Below, in pieces: positions 47,435-59,157 of a stretch of 64,000 bases of DNA. Both the position numbers and the translations under genes were made by a program. The stretch is from Rehaibacterium terrae (GTDB taxonomy: Bacteria; Pseudomonadota; Gammaproteobacteria; Xanthomonadales; Xanthomonadaceae): contig NZ_JACHHX010000002.1 of the NCBI RefSeq assembly GCF_014202935.1, positions 130,857-194,856 of the forward strand, written 5' to 3'. The notes under the pieces were generated by a model that had not been told where the DNA came from, did no database searches, and was given only the letters and a program-made list of their open reading frames with translations. How positions within the stretch are numbered: position 1 is the stretch's first letter; every line of letters begins with the position of its first letter.

Positions 47435-48347
47435 GAATGTCATCATCGTAGCGAAATTCCTGAAATCACCTAAGAAGTTTTCCCTGCAGGATCCGCGCAC
47501 GCTCGCCCTGCTCGGCGCGGCGCTCGGGCTGCTCCTGACGCTCGGCTTCCTCGCCGGCTTCGCGCTGCGCGGGGCCAACGGGGCGGCGCTGGCCGAAGTC
47601 AAACGCCTGCAGCAGCAGGTGGCCGCGCAGAAGATCGAGCTTGACGAGGCGCGCGACAGCGCCCAGCGCGAAATCAACGCGATGGCGGCGCGACTGGGTG
47701 AACTGCAGGCCCAGGCCACCCGCCTCAACGCCCTCGGCGAGCGCCTGACCCGGCTCGGCAAGCTCGACGACGGCGAGTTCAGTTTCCACGACCTGCCGGG
47801 CATCGGCGGCGCCGAGGCCAGCGAGCCGATCGTCGATGCCAGTCTCACCGCGCGGCTGGACAGCGTGGCCGCCGAACTCGACCTGGCCAGCAACCAGCTG
47901 GTGTTGCTGGAGGCGCTGCTGATCGACCGCGACCTCGACGCCAGCCTGATGCCCTCCGGCCTGCCGGTGCGCAGCGGCTACGCCTCCTCGCACTTCGGCA
48001 ACCGGCTCGATCCGTTCACCGGTTTCAGCCAGTTCCACCGCGGCATCGACTTCAACGGCCCGGCCGGCGCCGACGTGCTGGCGGTGGCCGACGGCGTGGT
48101 GATCTTCTCCGGCCGCGACGGCAACTACGGCAACCTGGTCGACATCGACCACGGCAACGGCTACATGACCCGCTACGCCCACAACAGCCGGAACCTGGTG
48201 CAGGTCGGCGAACGCGTCCGTGCCGGCCAGGTCATCGCCAAGATGGGGCGCACCGGACGGGCCACCGGCAACCACGTGCACTTCGAGGTCTGGCAGAACG
48301 GCCGGCCGGTGAACCCGCGGCAATACCTCAACCGCGCGCGCGGTTGA
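47433..48347 (+). CDS. M23 family peptidoglycan metallopeptidase
   Basis: This 304-residue protein has one N-terminal membrane helix (about 26-46), a coiled region (residues about 50-100) and a C-terminal LytM/M23 domain. Catalytic motifs are HRGIDFNGPAGADVLAVADG (HxxxD zinc ligands) and NHVHFEVWQNGRPVNP (HxH). All zinc ligands are present, so it is probably an active DD-endopeptidase anchored in the inner membrane. The start ATG overlaps the start of the minus-strand DUF721 gene within one CATG tetramer. Confidence 0.88.
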   Translation: MNVIIVAKFLKSPKKFSLQDPRTLALLGAALGLLLTLGFLAGFALRGANGAALAEVKRLQQQVAAQKIELDEARDSAQREINAMAARLGELQAQATRLNALGERLTRLGKLDDGEFSFHDLPGIGGAEASEPIVDASLTARLDSVAAELDLASNQLVLLEALLIDRDLDASLMPSGLPVRSGYASSHFGNRLDPFTGFSQFHRGIDFNGPAGADVLAVADGVVIFSGRDGNYGNLVDIDHGNGYMTRYAHNSRNLVQVGERVRAGQVIAKMGRTGRATGNHVHFEVWQNGRPVNPRQYLNRARG

Positions 48348-48746
48348 GGTGTTGCCGCGGGGCGTTCCCTTGACTCGAAGGGGCTCTTCCCGACACTTCG
48401 CAGGCCGTCGTGACGCATGGCGCCCGCATGGCCCACGCTCGCCCCGACGGCGGGGCCTGTGGCGGGTGCCTGTGGGAGCCGCCCTGGCGGTGATGGCCCG
48501 CCCGCAGTGCCTGCGATCGCGGCCATGGCCGCTGCCACGGCGATGCCCGGCGTGTGGGCCGGCCGTTTCGCCGGGTCGGGCGAATGACGGCGCTGAAAAC
48601 TTCGCCGCGCCCCGCGGCCGCGTCCGGCCGGCCCTTGAAGCACACGACCTCGTCCCCACGTTAAACTACCGGTCTTGGCCGCGGTATGCGGCCTTTTCGC
48701 TTGCGCGCGCGATCGGCGCACCCTCGTACCGTCAACCGGTTATCCC
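48348..48746. other. Non-coding gap before secA with REP-like remnants
   Basis: Around 48464-48535 the sequence has cctgtgggagccgccctggc, then tgatggcc and gcggccatggccgctgcca, which look like decayed copies of the tgtgggagcggcc-type interspersed repeats of Pseudomonas and Xanthomonas relatives. A TAAACT hexamer at 48662-48667 about 80 bases before the secA ATG could be a -10 box. gccgcggtatgcggc follows. No gene is visible. Confidence 0.45.
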
Positions 48747-51476
<2,730 letters not shown>

Positions 51477-51535
51477 CGGCGGCGCCGGGCCTTGCCACCT
51501 TGCAGGAATGATCCACCCCGCTTCCGAGCCGCAAG

Positions 51536-52513
51536 ATGCGATCGTCCGTGCCCGGCCCTGAGGGCCGGCGTCTGCATGTGGTGGCGGCCGTCCTCGAAGA
51601 TGCCGGCGGCCGCGTCCTGCTGACGCGGCGCACCGAAGGACGCGATCTCGCCGGCGCCTGGGAGTTTCCCGGCGGCAAGCTGGAGAACGGCGAATCGCCC
51701 GCCGCCGGCCTCGCCCGCGAACTGCACGAGGAACTCGGCATCGCTGTCGATCCCGCCGACTGCTCGCCGCTGATCGCCGTGCCCTTCGCCTACGCCGACA
51801 AGCGCATCCTGCTCGACGTGTTCCGCATCGCGCGCTGGGAGGGTGCCCCGCGCGGGCTGGAGAGCCAGGCGCTGGCCTGGGCGCCGCCCGAACGCCTGCA
51901 CCGTTACCCCATGCCGCCGGCCGACCGTCCGGTGATCGCCGCCCTGCGCCAGCCCGGGTGCTATCCGATCACGCCCGAGCCGGGCGACGACCATGCGGCT
52001 TTCGTCGAGCGGATCGAACGCCTGCTCACCGCCGGCTGGCGGCGCATCCAGCTGCGCGCGCGCCGCCTGGACCGGGACGCCCTGCGTCCGCTGGCGGCGC
52101 AAGTCGCCGCCCGCTGCCGCGAGGCGGGGGCCGAGCTGCTGCTCAACGGCGACATCGCCCTGGCACGCGAACTCGCCCTCGGCGTGCACCTGCGCGCCGA
52201 CCAGCTGCCCGGGCTGAAACGGCGTCCGCTGCCCGAGGGCCAGCCGGTCGCCGCCTCCTGCCACGACGCCGACGAGCTGGCCCGCGCCGAAGCGCTGGGC
52301 GTCGACTTCGCCGTGCTCGGTCCGGTGCGGCCCACCGCCAGCCATCCCGGTGCCGCGCCGCTCGGCTGGGACGGCTTCGCCGCCCTGCGCGAACGCACCA
52401 CGCTGCCGCTGTACGCACTCGGGGGCCTGCGGCCCGACGACATCGCCGAGGCGCGCCGTCACGGCGCCCAGGGGGTGGCCGGCATCTCCGCATTCTGGCC
52501 GCCGGCCCGCTGA
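51536..52513 (+). CDS. mutT: MutT (Nudix) - thiamine-phosphate-synthase-like fusion protein
   Basis: Residues 1 to about 135 are a Nudix hydrolase with a full box GGKLENGESPAAGLARELHEELGI (here interrupted only by the normal spacing), fitting 8-oxo-dGTP clean-up. Residues about 150-325 resemble ThiE/TenI (AGWRRIQLRARRLDRDAL, LLNGDIALARELALGVHLRADQL, FAVLGPVRPTASHPG, YALGGLRPDDIAEARRHGAQGVAGI). This fusion next to secA is common in gammaproteobacteria; the ThiE-like part may not make thiamine phosphate. GTG at 51548 is an alternative start. Confidence 0.88.
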   Translation: MRSSVPGPEGRRLHVVAAVLEDAGGRVLLTRRTEGRDLAGAWEFPGGKLENGESPAAGLARELHEELGIAVDPADCSPLIAVPFAYADKRILLDVFRIARWEGAPRGLESQALAWAPPERLHRYPMPPADRPVIAALRQPGCYPITPEPGDDHAAFVERIERLLTAGWRRIQLRARRLDRDALRPLAAQVAARCREAGAELLLNGDIALARELALGVHLRADQLPGLKRRPLPEGQPVAASCHDADELARAEALGVDFAVLGPVRPTASHPGAAPLGWDGFAALRERTTLPLYALGGLRPDDIAEARRHGAQGVAGISAFWPPAR

Positions 52514-52671
52514 GGCGCCTGTCCTGCACGGGCGACACAAACCGCGACCGCGGTGGCGGGAAACGAGCGGGGGGAGTGCGGAGCGGGAGAACGACAAGGC
52601 AGCGCCGGTCGCGCGCTCCCCCGTTTCTCACGCCGCCCGACTCACGCCCGGATGCCCGGTCCCGGGGCGCT

Positions 52672-53307
52672 TCACGTCGGCGTGTGGCGCGCCGTCGCGT
52701 CCGCCGCCAGCGCCAGATAGCGTGCGTGCAGCGCGGACACCGCCGCGTCCAGTGCATCCAGCGGGCCGTCGTTGCCGATCACGTCGTCGGCCAGCGCCAG
52801 CCGTTGCTCGCGCGTGGCCTGCGCCGCCAGCATCCGCCGCGCCAGCGCCTCGTCGATGCCGTCGCGCCGCATCAGCCGGCGGACCTGTTCGTCGACCGGC
52901 ACGTCGACCGCCAGCACCCGGTCCACCCACGGGTAGGCATCCCGGCCGCCCACCTCGGTCAGCAGCGGCACCGCCACCATCGCGTAGGCGCCCGGCGCCT
53001 GCGCGCATTCGCGTGCCAGCGCCTCGCGGATGCGCGGGTGCAGGATCGCCTCCAGATCGCGCCGCGCCTGGTCGTTGTCGAAGACGTGCCGGCGCAATGC
53101 CGCACGGTCCAGGCGTCCCTGCGCATCCAGCACACCGGCGCCGAAGCGGGCGACGATGTCCGCCAGCGCCGGCTGCCCCGGCTCGACCAGGGCGCGCGCC
53201 GCCACGTCGGCATCGGCCACATGCACGCCCAAGCGCTCGAAGCGGCGCGTCACTTCCGACTTGCCCGAGGCGATGCCTCCGGTGATGGCGACGACGTAGC
53301 GGGACAT
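52672..53307 (-). CDS. coaE: Dephospho-CoA kinase
   Basis: CoaE phosphorylates dephospho-CoA in the last step of coenzyme A synthesis. The 211-residue P-loop kinase has VAITGGIASGKSEVTRRF, HVADADVAARALV and VPLLTEVGG, with the Arg-rich lid RRLMRRDGIDEALARRMLAAQ. The start overlaps the stop of the GIY-YIG gene by one base. In relatives coaE follows pilD directly; here a GIY-YIG gene and a repeat array lie between. The 158 bases between this gene and the MutT-ThiE gene hold no gene. Confidence 0.94.
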   Translation of the reverse strand: MSRYVVAITGGIASGKSEVTRRFERLGVHVADADVAARALVEPGQPALADIVARFGAGVLDAQGRLDRAALRRHVFDNDQARRDLEAILHPRIREALARECAQAPGAYAMVAVPLLTEVGGRDAYPWVDRVLAVDVPVDEQVRRLMRRDGIDEALARRMLAAQATREQRLALADDVIGNDGPLDALDAAVSALHARYLALAADATARHTPT

Positions 53308-53627
53308 CAGCGACCCGGCGTGGCGGGAAGTGTCGCGCACCGCGGGCGATCACTGCCGCGTGACAGGCGTTTTATCGCCTGCCAGTCGCCGCGCGTCAAA
53401 GCCTCTTTCTTGGCCCGGCTCCAGCCTTTGACGCGCCGCTCTGCGGCCAGCGCCTCCTCACGACTGGCAAAGCTCTCGGACCAGCACAGACGCAGCGGCC
53501 GGCGATCGCGCGTGTAGCCCGGCAGCTCGCCTGCATGGTGCTGGGCGATGCGTCGATCGAGATCGTCCGTGTGGCCCGTGTAGTAGGAGCCGTCCGCGCA
53601 ACGGAGCATGTAGACCCAGAAGGGCAT
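53307..53627 (-). CDS. Small GIY-YIG nuclease family protein
   Basis: This 106-residue protein is a one-domain GIY-YIG (UvrC/Slx1-type) nuclease: VYMLRCADGSYYTGHTDDLD supplies the VYML/YYTG variant of the two motifs, and ASREEALAAERRVKGWSRAKK the helical part with the catalytic-type Glu. Such short proteins (YhbQ-like) are widespread, function poorly known. The ATG at 53627 is chosen; longer frames run into the repeat array. Its stop shares one base with the coaE start, so the two are translationally coupled. Confidence 0.8.
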   Translation of the reverse strand: MPFWVYMLRCADGSYYTGHTDDLDRRIAQHHAGELPGYTRDRRPLRLCWSESFASREEALAAERRVKGWSRAKKEALTRGDWQAIKRLSRGSDRPRCATLPATPGR

Positions 53628-53703
53628 GGTGTCCTCCCTGACTGTGGGGCATGAAGAAGCTGGCGCCAGTCCGAGCGGAGCGTCCTCCGACATCGGCCCG
53701 GCC

Positions 53704-54345
53704 CCCGTTCGTCCTGAGCGTAACGCAGTGAAGTCGAAGGATGAACGGGGTGGGGTGGATGTTTCGGGGCGTCCTTCGACTCCGCTTCGCTACGCTCAGG
53801 ACGAGCGGGGGGTGGGGCTGAGCGGGTGAGCGGGGGCTGGGGGTGAGCGGGTGAGCGGGGGCTGGGGCTTGTGCGGATGAGCGGAGGTGGGGCGAGGTGG
53901 TCTCATGCTGCTGCCTCCCATCCTCATCAGCCCTGGACCCCGTTCGTCCTGAGCGTAACGCAGTGAAGTCGAAGGACGAACGGGGTGGGGTGGGTGTTTC
54001 GGGGCGTCCTTCGACTCCGCTTCGCTACGCTCAGGACGAACGGGGAGGTTGGGACTGAGCGGGTGAGCGGGGGCTGGGGCTTGAGCGGATGAGCGGAGGT
54101 GGGGCGAGGTGGCCTCATGCTGCTGCCTCCCATCCTCATCAGCCCTGGACCCCGTTCGTCCTGAGCGTAACGCAGTGAAGTCGAAGGATGAACGGGCTGG
54201 GTGGATGTTTCGGGGCGTCCTTCGACTCCGCTTCGCTACGCTCAGGACGAACGGGGGGGTTGGGGCTGAGCGGGTGAGCGGGGGCTGGGGTGGGTGTTTC
54301 GGGGCGTCCTTCGACTCCGCTTCGCTACGCTCAGGACGAACGGGG
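53704..54345. repeat. 212-bp tandem array of palindromic elements
   Basis: Seven copies of the motif cgttcgtcctgagcgtaacg...gtcgaagga occur in alternating orientation: plus at 53704, 53938 and 54150; minus at 53771, 54005, 54216 and 54305. Each plus-minus pair forms a ~105-bp inverted repeat. The unit from 53938 to 54150 has a period of 212 bp, and shared flanks (ctgcctcccatcctcatcag) show the units arose by tandem duplication. gagcgggtgagcggggg minor repeats fill the spacers. The array lies between pilD and the GIY-YIG gene. The motif is a REP-type element of the cgaagtcgaaggacga class seen in many proteobacteria. Confidence 0.9.
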
Positions 54346-54432
54346 GGGTTGGGGCTGAGCGGGTGAGCGGGGGCTGCGCGCACGAATGCAGGCAGGGGAT
54401 ATGCGTGCGTGCAGCGGCGGCAGCGTCCGTGC

Positions 54433-55299
54433 TCAGGCCAGTCCCGCCCAGCGCGCGTAGGCGCCGAGCAGGTCGGGCTGGAAGACCAGCTCCACCCAGC
54501 CGGCCAGTGCCAGATAGGGGCCGAAGGGGATCGGCGTGGCGCGGTCGCGGCCCTTGAGGGCCAGCCAGGCGCTGCCGACGATGGCGCCGATCAGCGAGGA
54601 CAGCAGCACGATCGGCAGGATCGCCTTCGCCCCGCACCAGGCGCCCAACGCGGCCAGCAGCTTGAAATCGCCGTAGCCCATGCCCTCCTTGCCGGTGAGC
54701 AGCTTGAACAGCCAGTACACCGACCACAGGCTGAGATAGCCGGCCACCGCACCCAGGATCGCCGCCGGTGGCGCCACGTACAGCGTCACCAGGCTGGCCA
54801 GCAGGCCCAGCCACAGCAGCGGATAGGTGAGCTGGTCGGGCAGCAGGGTGGTGCGCAGGTCGATGCCGGCCAGCGCCACCAGGAAGCCGGTGAACACCAC
54901 CGCCCCCGCGCCTTCCCAGGTCAGGCCGAAGCGCCACACGCAGGCCATCACCATCAAGCCAGTGACCAGCTCCACCAGCGGGTATTGCCAGGAGATCGTC
55001 GCGCCACACTGGCGGCAACGCCCGCGCAACAGGACAAAGCTCAGCAGCGGGATGTTCTCCCACGCCGCCAGCGCGTGGCCGCAGTGCGGACAGCGCGAGC
55101 GCTCGATGACGATGCCCGGCGGCGCCGGCCCGTCCTCGGCCGGCAGCTCCAGCATCTCGCGGCAGTCGCGCCGCCACTGCCACTCCAGCCGGCGCGGCAG
55201 GCGCAGGATCACCACGTTGAGGAAGCTGCCCAGCAGCAGTCCGAAGGCGAAGGCGCTGGCGAGCGTCAGCGCCGGGGAAGACTCGATCAGGCCCAGCAC
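54433..55299 (-). CDS. pilD: Prepilin peptidase / N-methyltransferase PilD
   Basis: PilD cleaves and methylates type IV prepilins and also the Xps pseudopilins at the start of this window. The 288-residue, eight-helix protein has the N-terminal zinc motif CPHC...CRQC and ERSRCPHCGHAL. The catalytic aspartates are in LAGIDLRTTLLPD and KEGMGYGDFKLLAALG. It lies directly after pilC (13 bases). Confidence 0.95.
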   Translation of the reverse strand: MLGLIESSPALTLASAFAFGLLLGSFLNVVILRLPRRLEWQWRRDCREMLELPAEDGPAPPGIVIERSRCPHCGHALAAWENIPLLSFVLLRGRCRQCGATISWQYPLVELVTGLMVMACVWRFGLTWEGAGAVVFTGFLVALAGIDLRTTLLPDQLTYPLLWLGLLASLVTLYVAPPAAILGAVAGYLSLWSVYWLFKLLTGKEGMGYGDFKLLAALGAWCGAKAILPIVLLSSLIGAIVGSAWLALKGRDRATPIPFGPYLALAGWVELVFQPDLLGAYARWAGLA

Positions 55300-55312
55300 G
55301 CGATGGCAGGCC

Positions 55313-56575
55313 TCAGATCGCCGCGGCGAGCTTGAAGATCGGCAGGTACATGCCGATCACCATCGCGCCGACGATGCCGCCGATGAAGATCATCACCATC
55401 GGCTCGATCAGGCTCGACAGCGCGTCCACCGCGTTGTTGACCTCTTCCTCGTAGAACTCGGCCACCTTGAACAGCATGGTGTCGAGCGCGCCGGCCTCCT
55501 CGCCGATCGCGGTCATCTGGATCACCATGTGCGGGAACAGGTTGACCTGGCGCATTGCCACGTTCACCTGGTAACCCACCGAGACGTCGTCGCGGATGCG
55601 TTTGACGGCATCCTCGTAGACCACGTTGCCGGTGGCGCCGGCGACCGTGTCCAGCGCCTCCACCAGCGGCACGCCGGCCTTGAAGGTCACCGCCAGGGTG
55701 CGGGCGAAACGGGCGATGGCCGCGTTGTGCATGATCTGGCCGATCACCGGCAGCCTGAGCATCATCCGGTCGAGGAAGCGCGCGAAACCCACCGAGCGTT
55801 TCCTGGCCTGGACGAAGGCGAAGATCATGCCGACCGCGCCGAACAGCACCGCCCACCAGTAGGCGATCATGAAATCCGACGCCGCGATGATCATCAGCGT
55901 GAACGCCGGCAGATCCGCGCCGAAGCTGCTGAACACGTTCTGGAACTGCGGCACCACGAAGATCAGCAGGATGGCGCTGACCAGGATCGCCACCGCGATG
56001 ACCACCGCCGGGTAGAACAGGGCCTTCTTGATCTTGCCCTTGAGCGACTCGATGTTTTCCTTGTAGGTGGCCACCGTGTCGAGCACGGTATCGAGCACGC
56101 CCGCGCTCTCGCCCGCCTTCACCAGGTTGCGGTACAGCTCGTCGAAGTACACCGGGTGCCTGCCCAGCGCCTCGGACAGGGACGAGCCGCTCTCGATGTC
56201 GTTCTTGATGTCGGTGAGCAGCTCCTTCATGCGCGGGTTCTTCTGCCCGCCGGCCATGATCTCCAAGGCCGTCACCATCGGCACGCCCGAGGCCATCATG
56301 GTGGCGATCTGGCGGCTGAAGATGGCGATGTCGCGTGGCGTCACCGCCTTGCCGGCCTTGCCGAACAGCGGCTTGGGCTTGGCCTTGACCACCGTCGGCT
56401 GGATGCCCTGCCGGCGCAGCTCGGCACGCAGCATGTTGGGGTTCTTGGCGAGGGTTTCGCCCTTCATCTTGACGCCGCGCTTGTCGACGCCTTCCCACAC
56501 GTAGGTGTCCAGGACGCCGGTCCCGCGACTCTTGGGCTGCGTCTGGGCCTTCACTGCGGACTTGGTGGCAGCCAT
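55313..56575 (-). CDS. pilC: Type IV pilus inner-membrane platform protein PilC
   Basis: PilC is the platform on which PilB drives pilus assembly. The 420-residue GspF-family protein has two repeated cytoplasmic domains (each with FSRQIATMMASGVPMVTALE or FARTLAVTFKAGVPLVEALD) separated by membrane helices, plus a C-terminal helix (LIEPMVMIFIGGIVGAMVIG). It lies 10 bases after pilB. No pilA is in this window. Confidence 0.95.
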   Translation of the reverse strand: MAATKSAVKAQTQPKSRGTGVLDTYVWEGVDKRGVKMKGETLAKNPNMLRAELRRQGIQPTVVKAKPKPLFGKAGKAVTPRDIAIFSRQIATMMASGVPMVTALEIMAGGQKNPRMKELLTDIKNDIESGSSLSEALGRHPVYFDELYRNLVKAGESAGVLDTVLDTVATYKENIESLKGKIKKALFYPAVVIAVAILVSAILLIFVVPQFQNVFSSFGADLPAFTLMIIAASDFMIAYWWAVLFGAVGMIFAFVQARKRSVGFARFLDRMMLRLPVIGQIMHNAAIARFARTLAVTFKAGVPLVEALDTVAGATGNVVYEDAVKRIRDDVSVGYQVNVAMRQVNLFPHMVIQMTAIGEEAGALDTMLFKVAEFYEEEVNNAVDALSSLIEPMVMIFIGGIVGAMVIGMYLPIFKLAAAI

Positions 56576-56585
56576 GGCTTGGTCC

Positions 56586-58316
56586 TCAGTCCTTGGTCAC
56601 GCGGTTGATTTCGGCCAGGCTGGTCACGCCCTGCTTGACCTTCCACAGCGCCGAGGTGCGCAGGTTGCGCACGCCCGAGCGCTTGGCCGCCTCGGCGATC
56701 TGGATGGCGTTGCCGCCCTCCAGCACGATGCGCTGGATCTCCTCGGTCATCGGCATGACCTCGTAGATGCCGGTGCGGCCCTTGTAGCCTTCGTTGCAGT
56801 CCTGGCAGCCGACGGCCTCGTAGATGCGCAGCCCTGCGGCGATCTCTTCCTTGCTGAAGCCTTCCGCCAGCAGCGCGTGTTCCGGCAGATGGACCTCGCG
56901 CTTGCAGTTGTTGCACAGCCGCCGCGCCAGGCGCTGGGCGATCACCAGCGTCACCGACGAGGTGATGTTGTACGGCGCCACGCCCATGTTCATCAGGCGG
57001 GTGATGGTCTGCGGCGCGTCGTTGGTGTGCAGCGTGCTCAGCACCAGGTGGCCGGTCTGCGCCGCCTTGATGGCGATCTCGGCGGTTTCCAGGTCGCGGA
57101 TCTCGCCGACCATGATCACGTCCGGGTCCTGGCGCAAGAAGCTGCGCAGCGCGGCGGCGAAGGTCATGCCGCGCTTGACGTTCATCTGCACCTGGTTGAT
57201 GCCCGGCACGCGGATTTCCACCGGATCCTCGACCGTGGAGATGTTGCGCTCCTCGGTGTTGAGGATGTTCAGGCCCGTGTACAGCGACACCGTCTTGCCC
57301 GAGCCGGTCGGGCCGGTCACCAGGATCATGCCGTAGGGCTTGGCCAGCGCGTCCAGGTAGAGCTGCTTCTGGTCGTCCTCGTAGCCGAGCTTGTCGATGC
57401 CCAGCCTGGCCGCGCTGCCGTCGAGCAGTCGCAGCACCACCTTCTCGCCGAACAGCGTCGGGCAGGTGCTGACGCGGAAGTCCATCTGCCTGGACTTGGA
57501 GATGTTCAGCTTGATGCGGCCGTCCTGCGGCACGCGTTTCTCGGCGATGTCGAGCTGTGCCATCACCTTCAGGCGCGCCGAGATGCGCTCCTTGAGCTTG
57601 ATCGGCACCTTGGCCACCGGCTTGAGGATGCCGTCCAGGCGCAGGCGCACGCGGTAGTCGTTCTCGTAGGGCTCGAAGTGGATGTCCGAGGCGCCGCGCT
57701 TGACCGCGTCCAACAACACCTTGTTGATGAAGCGCACCACCGGCGTGTCGTCGCCCTTGGCATCCACGCCGCTGTCGGAGGCGCCGGGCTCGTCGTCATC
57801 GGCACCGATCTCCAGGTTCTCCAGCCCCTCGGCGTCCTCCATGCCCTCGGTCAGGGCCGTGCTGGAGGCGAGGAAGTGATCGATGGCGCGCTTGAGCGTC
57901 TCCTCGTCGACCAGGATCGGCTCGACGGTGAGATTGGCCTGGAACTTGATGTCGTCCAGCGCCCGCGTATGGGTGGGGTCGGCGATGGCCACGAACAACC
58001 GGTTGCCGCGCTTGAACAGCGGCAGCGCCTGGTTCTTCTGGATCAGCTCCTCGTCGACCAGCTTGACGGCCGACTGCGCCACATCCAGCGCCGAGGCATC
58101 GAACAGCGGCATGCCGAACTCGAGCGAATTGGCCGCCGCCACATGGGCCGGGCTGACCAGCTTCTTCTCGATCAGGTAGGCATGGATGGGCTTGCGCTCG
58201 GAAGAGGCCGCCGTCATGGCCTGGCGGGCATCCGGCTCGGCGAGCACGCCGTCGAGCACCAGCCGGCGCACGATGCCGGTGATGCCCACGAGATTGGCCG
58301 CTGCCGCCACGTTCAT
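56586..58316 (-). CDS. pilB: Type IV pilus assembly ATPase PilB
   Basis: PilB is the hexameric extension ATPase. The 576-residue GspE-family protein has an N-terminal MshE-type domain (RKPIHAYLIEKKLV), Walker A GPTGSGKT and TLHTNDAPQTITRL. The zinc knuckle CNNCKR and CQDCNEGYKGRTGIYE shares four cysteines. The start ATG at 58316 gives MNVAAAANLVGITG. A linker with an acidic insert (EDAEGLENLEIGADDDEPG) lies before the ATPase core. It is the first gene of pilB-pilC-pilD. Confidence 0.96.
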   Translation of the reverse strand: MNVAAAANLVGITGIVRRLVLDGVLAEPDARQAMTAASSERKPIHAYLIEKKLVSPAHVAAANSLEFGMPLFDASALDVAQSAVKLVDEELIQKNQALPLFKRGNRLFVAIADPTHTRALDDIKFQANLTVEPILVDEETLKRAIDHFLASSTALTEGMEDAEGLENLEIGADDDEPGASDSGVDAKGDDTPVVRFINKVLLDAVKRGASDIHFEPYENDYRVRLRLDGILKPVAKVPIKLKERISARLKVMAQLDIAEKRVPQDGRIKLNISKSRQMDFRVSTCPTLFGEKVVLRLLDGSAARLGIDKLGYEDDQKQLYLDALAKPYGMILVTGPTGSGKTVSLYTGLNILNTEERNISTVEDPVEIRVPGINQVQMNVKRGMTFAAALRSFLRQDPDVIMVGEIRDLETAEIAIKAAQTGHLVLSTLHTNDAPQTITRLMNMGVAPYNITSSVTLVIAQRLARRLCNNCKREVHLPEHALLAEGFSKEEIAAGLRIYEAVGCQDCNEGYKGRTGIYEVMPMTEEIQRIVLEGGNAIQIAEAAKRSGVRNLRTSALWKVKQGVTSLAEINRVTKD

Positions 58317-58438
58317 CTCGCCCCCCCAAGGACTTACGCCCGGAACTTTACCTTAAAACGCGATACCGGCCACAGCCGGGCCGCCCACCCCGGCCGGGCT
58401 GGGGCGGGCCTGCACACCTTATAAACTATTGCGCCGCT

Positions 58439-58456
58439 GCGACAGCATTCTGTCGC
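58439..58456. promoter_or_regulatory. Palindrome upstream of pilB
   Basis: gcgacag (58439-58445) and ctgtcgc (58450-58456) are complementary with a 4-base centre catt. It lies about 120 bases before the pilB start, next to an A/T-rich stretch (ttataaact, 58419-58427). The shape fits a dimeric regulator site or a weak hairpin for the pilB transcript. I cannot name the factor. Confidence 0.45.
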
Positions 58457-58496
58457 CCACGTCGCGGAACGCGCCGACGGAATCCCGCCAGCACTG

Positions 58497-59015
58497 CCCC
58501 GTGGCATGCGCTCCGCGCACGATCCGGGCCGCTGCCGAAGCCTGTAGCCCGGATGCAGCGAAGCGGAATCCGGGAGGCGTGCCGCGCCCCGGATGCCGAC
58601 CTGCGGCCTTCATCCGCGCTACGGCACGGCCTGTCGGTCGGTGTTGCATGCGCCAAGCGCCCGCTCTACTCCCTCCCCTTGAAGGGGAGGGCTTGAAGCG
58701 CGCAGCCCCGTGGCATGCGCTCCGCGCACGACCCGCGCCGCGGCCGGGGCCTGAAGCCCGGATGCAGCGAAGCGGAATCCGGGAGGCGTGCCGCGCCCCG
58801 GATGCCGGCCTGCGGCCTTCATCCGCGCTACGGCACGGCCTGTCGGTCGGTGTTGCATGCGCCAAGCGCCCGCTCTACTCCCTCCCCTTGAAGGGGAGGG
58901 TTTGAAGCGCGCAGCCCCGTGGCATGCGCTCCGCGCACGACCCGCGCCGGGCCGAGGCGGCCGTGCCGGGCAAGCCACCACCCGCACGACAGCCTGCCCC
59001 GCAATCCGCTACCCT
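58497..59015. repeat. Repeat array 1, 209-bp period
   Basis: Two full units (58497-58705 and 58706-58914) and a partial third (58915 onward) each start ccccgtggcatgcgctccgc. The unit holds tagcccggatgcagcgaagc, then gcggcctgtcggtcggtgtt, and a small palindrome ctccccttgaaggggag. The partial unit continues into a 101-bp right end that recurs, with one base change, at 60745-60845. No transposase or other gene is found within it. Confidence 0.9.
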
Positions 59016-59104
59016 CTTCGATGTGCCCGGGGCCGGGCCGACGTGTCCGAGCCGGCAGTTGCCCGGCCGGCGAGGCGCGACATGGCCGGAGGTGATCATG
59101 CCGC

Positions 59105-59125
59105 CATGTGCGACAGTGGCACATG
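59105..59125. promoter_or_regulatory. Inverted repeat before the MNT gene
   Basis: catgtgc (59105-59111) and gcacatg (59119-59125) flank gacagtg. The palindrome sits 32 bases upstream of the MNT ATG (ribosome site ggagag at 59146-59151). It could be an operator for autoregulation of the pair. Confidence 0.45.
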
Positions 59126-59157
59126 CTCGACGAGGCACGCAGCATGGAGAGACGACA

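Noticed and set aside
53704-54345. CRISPR array
   Set aside because: The units are 212 bp with inverted arms, the spacers are themselves repeated, and no cas gene is nearby.
53796-54383. A 195-codon minus-strand frame rich in Pro, Arg and Ser within the 212-bp array
   Set aside because: It repeats with the DNA repeat unit and has no protein features; it is repeat DNA that happens to stay open.
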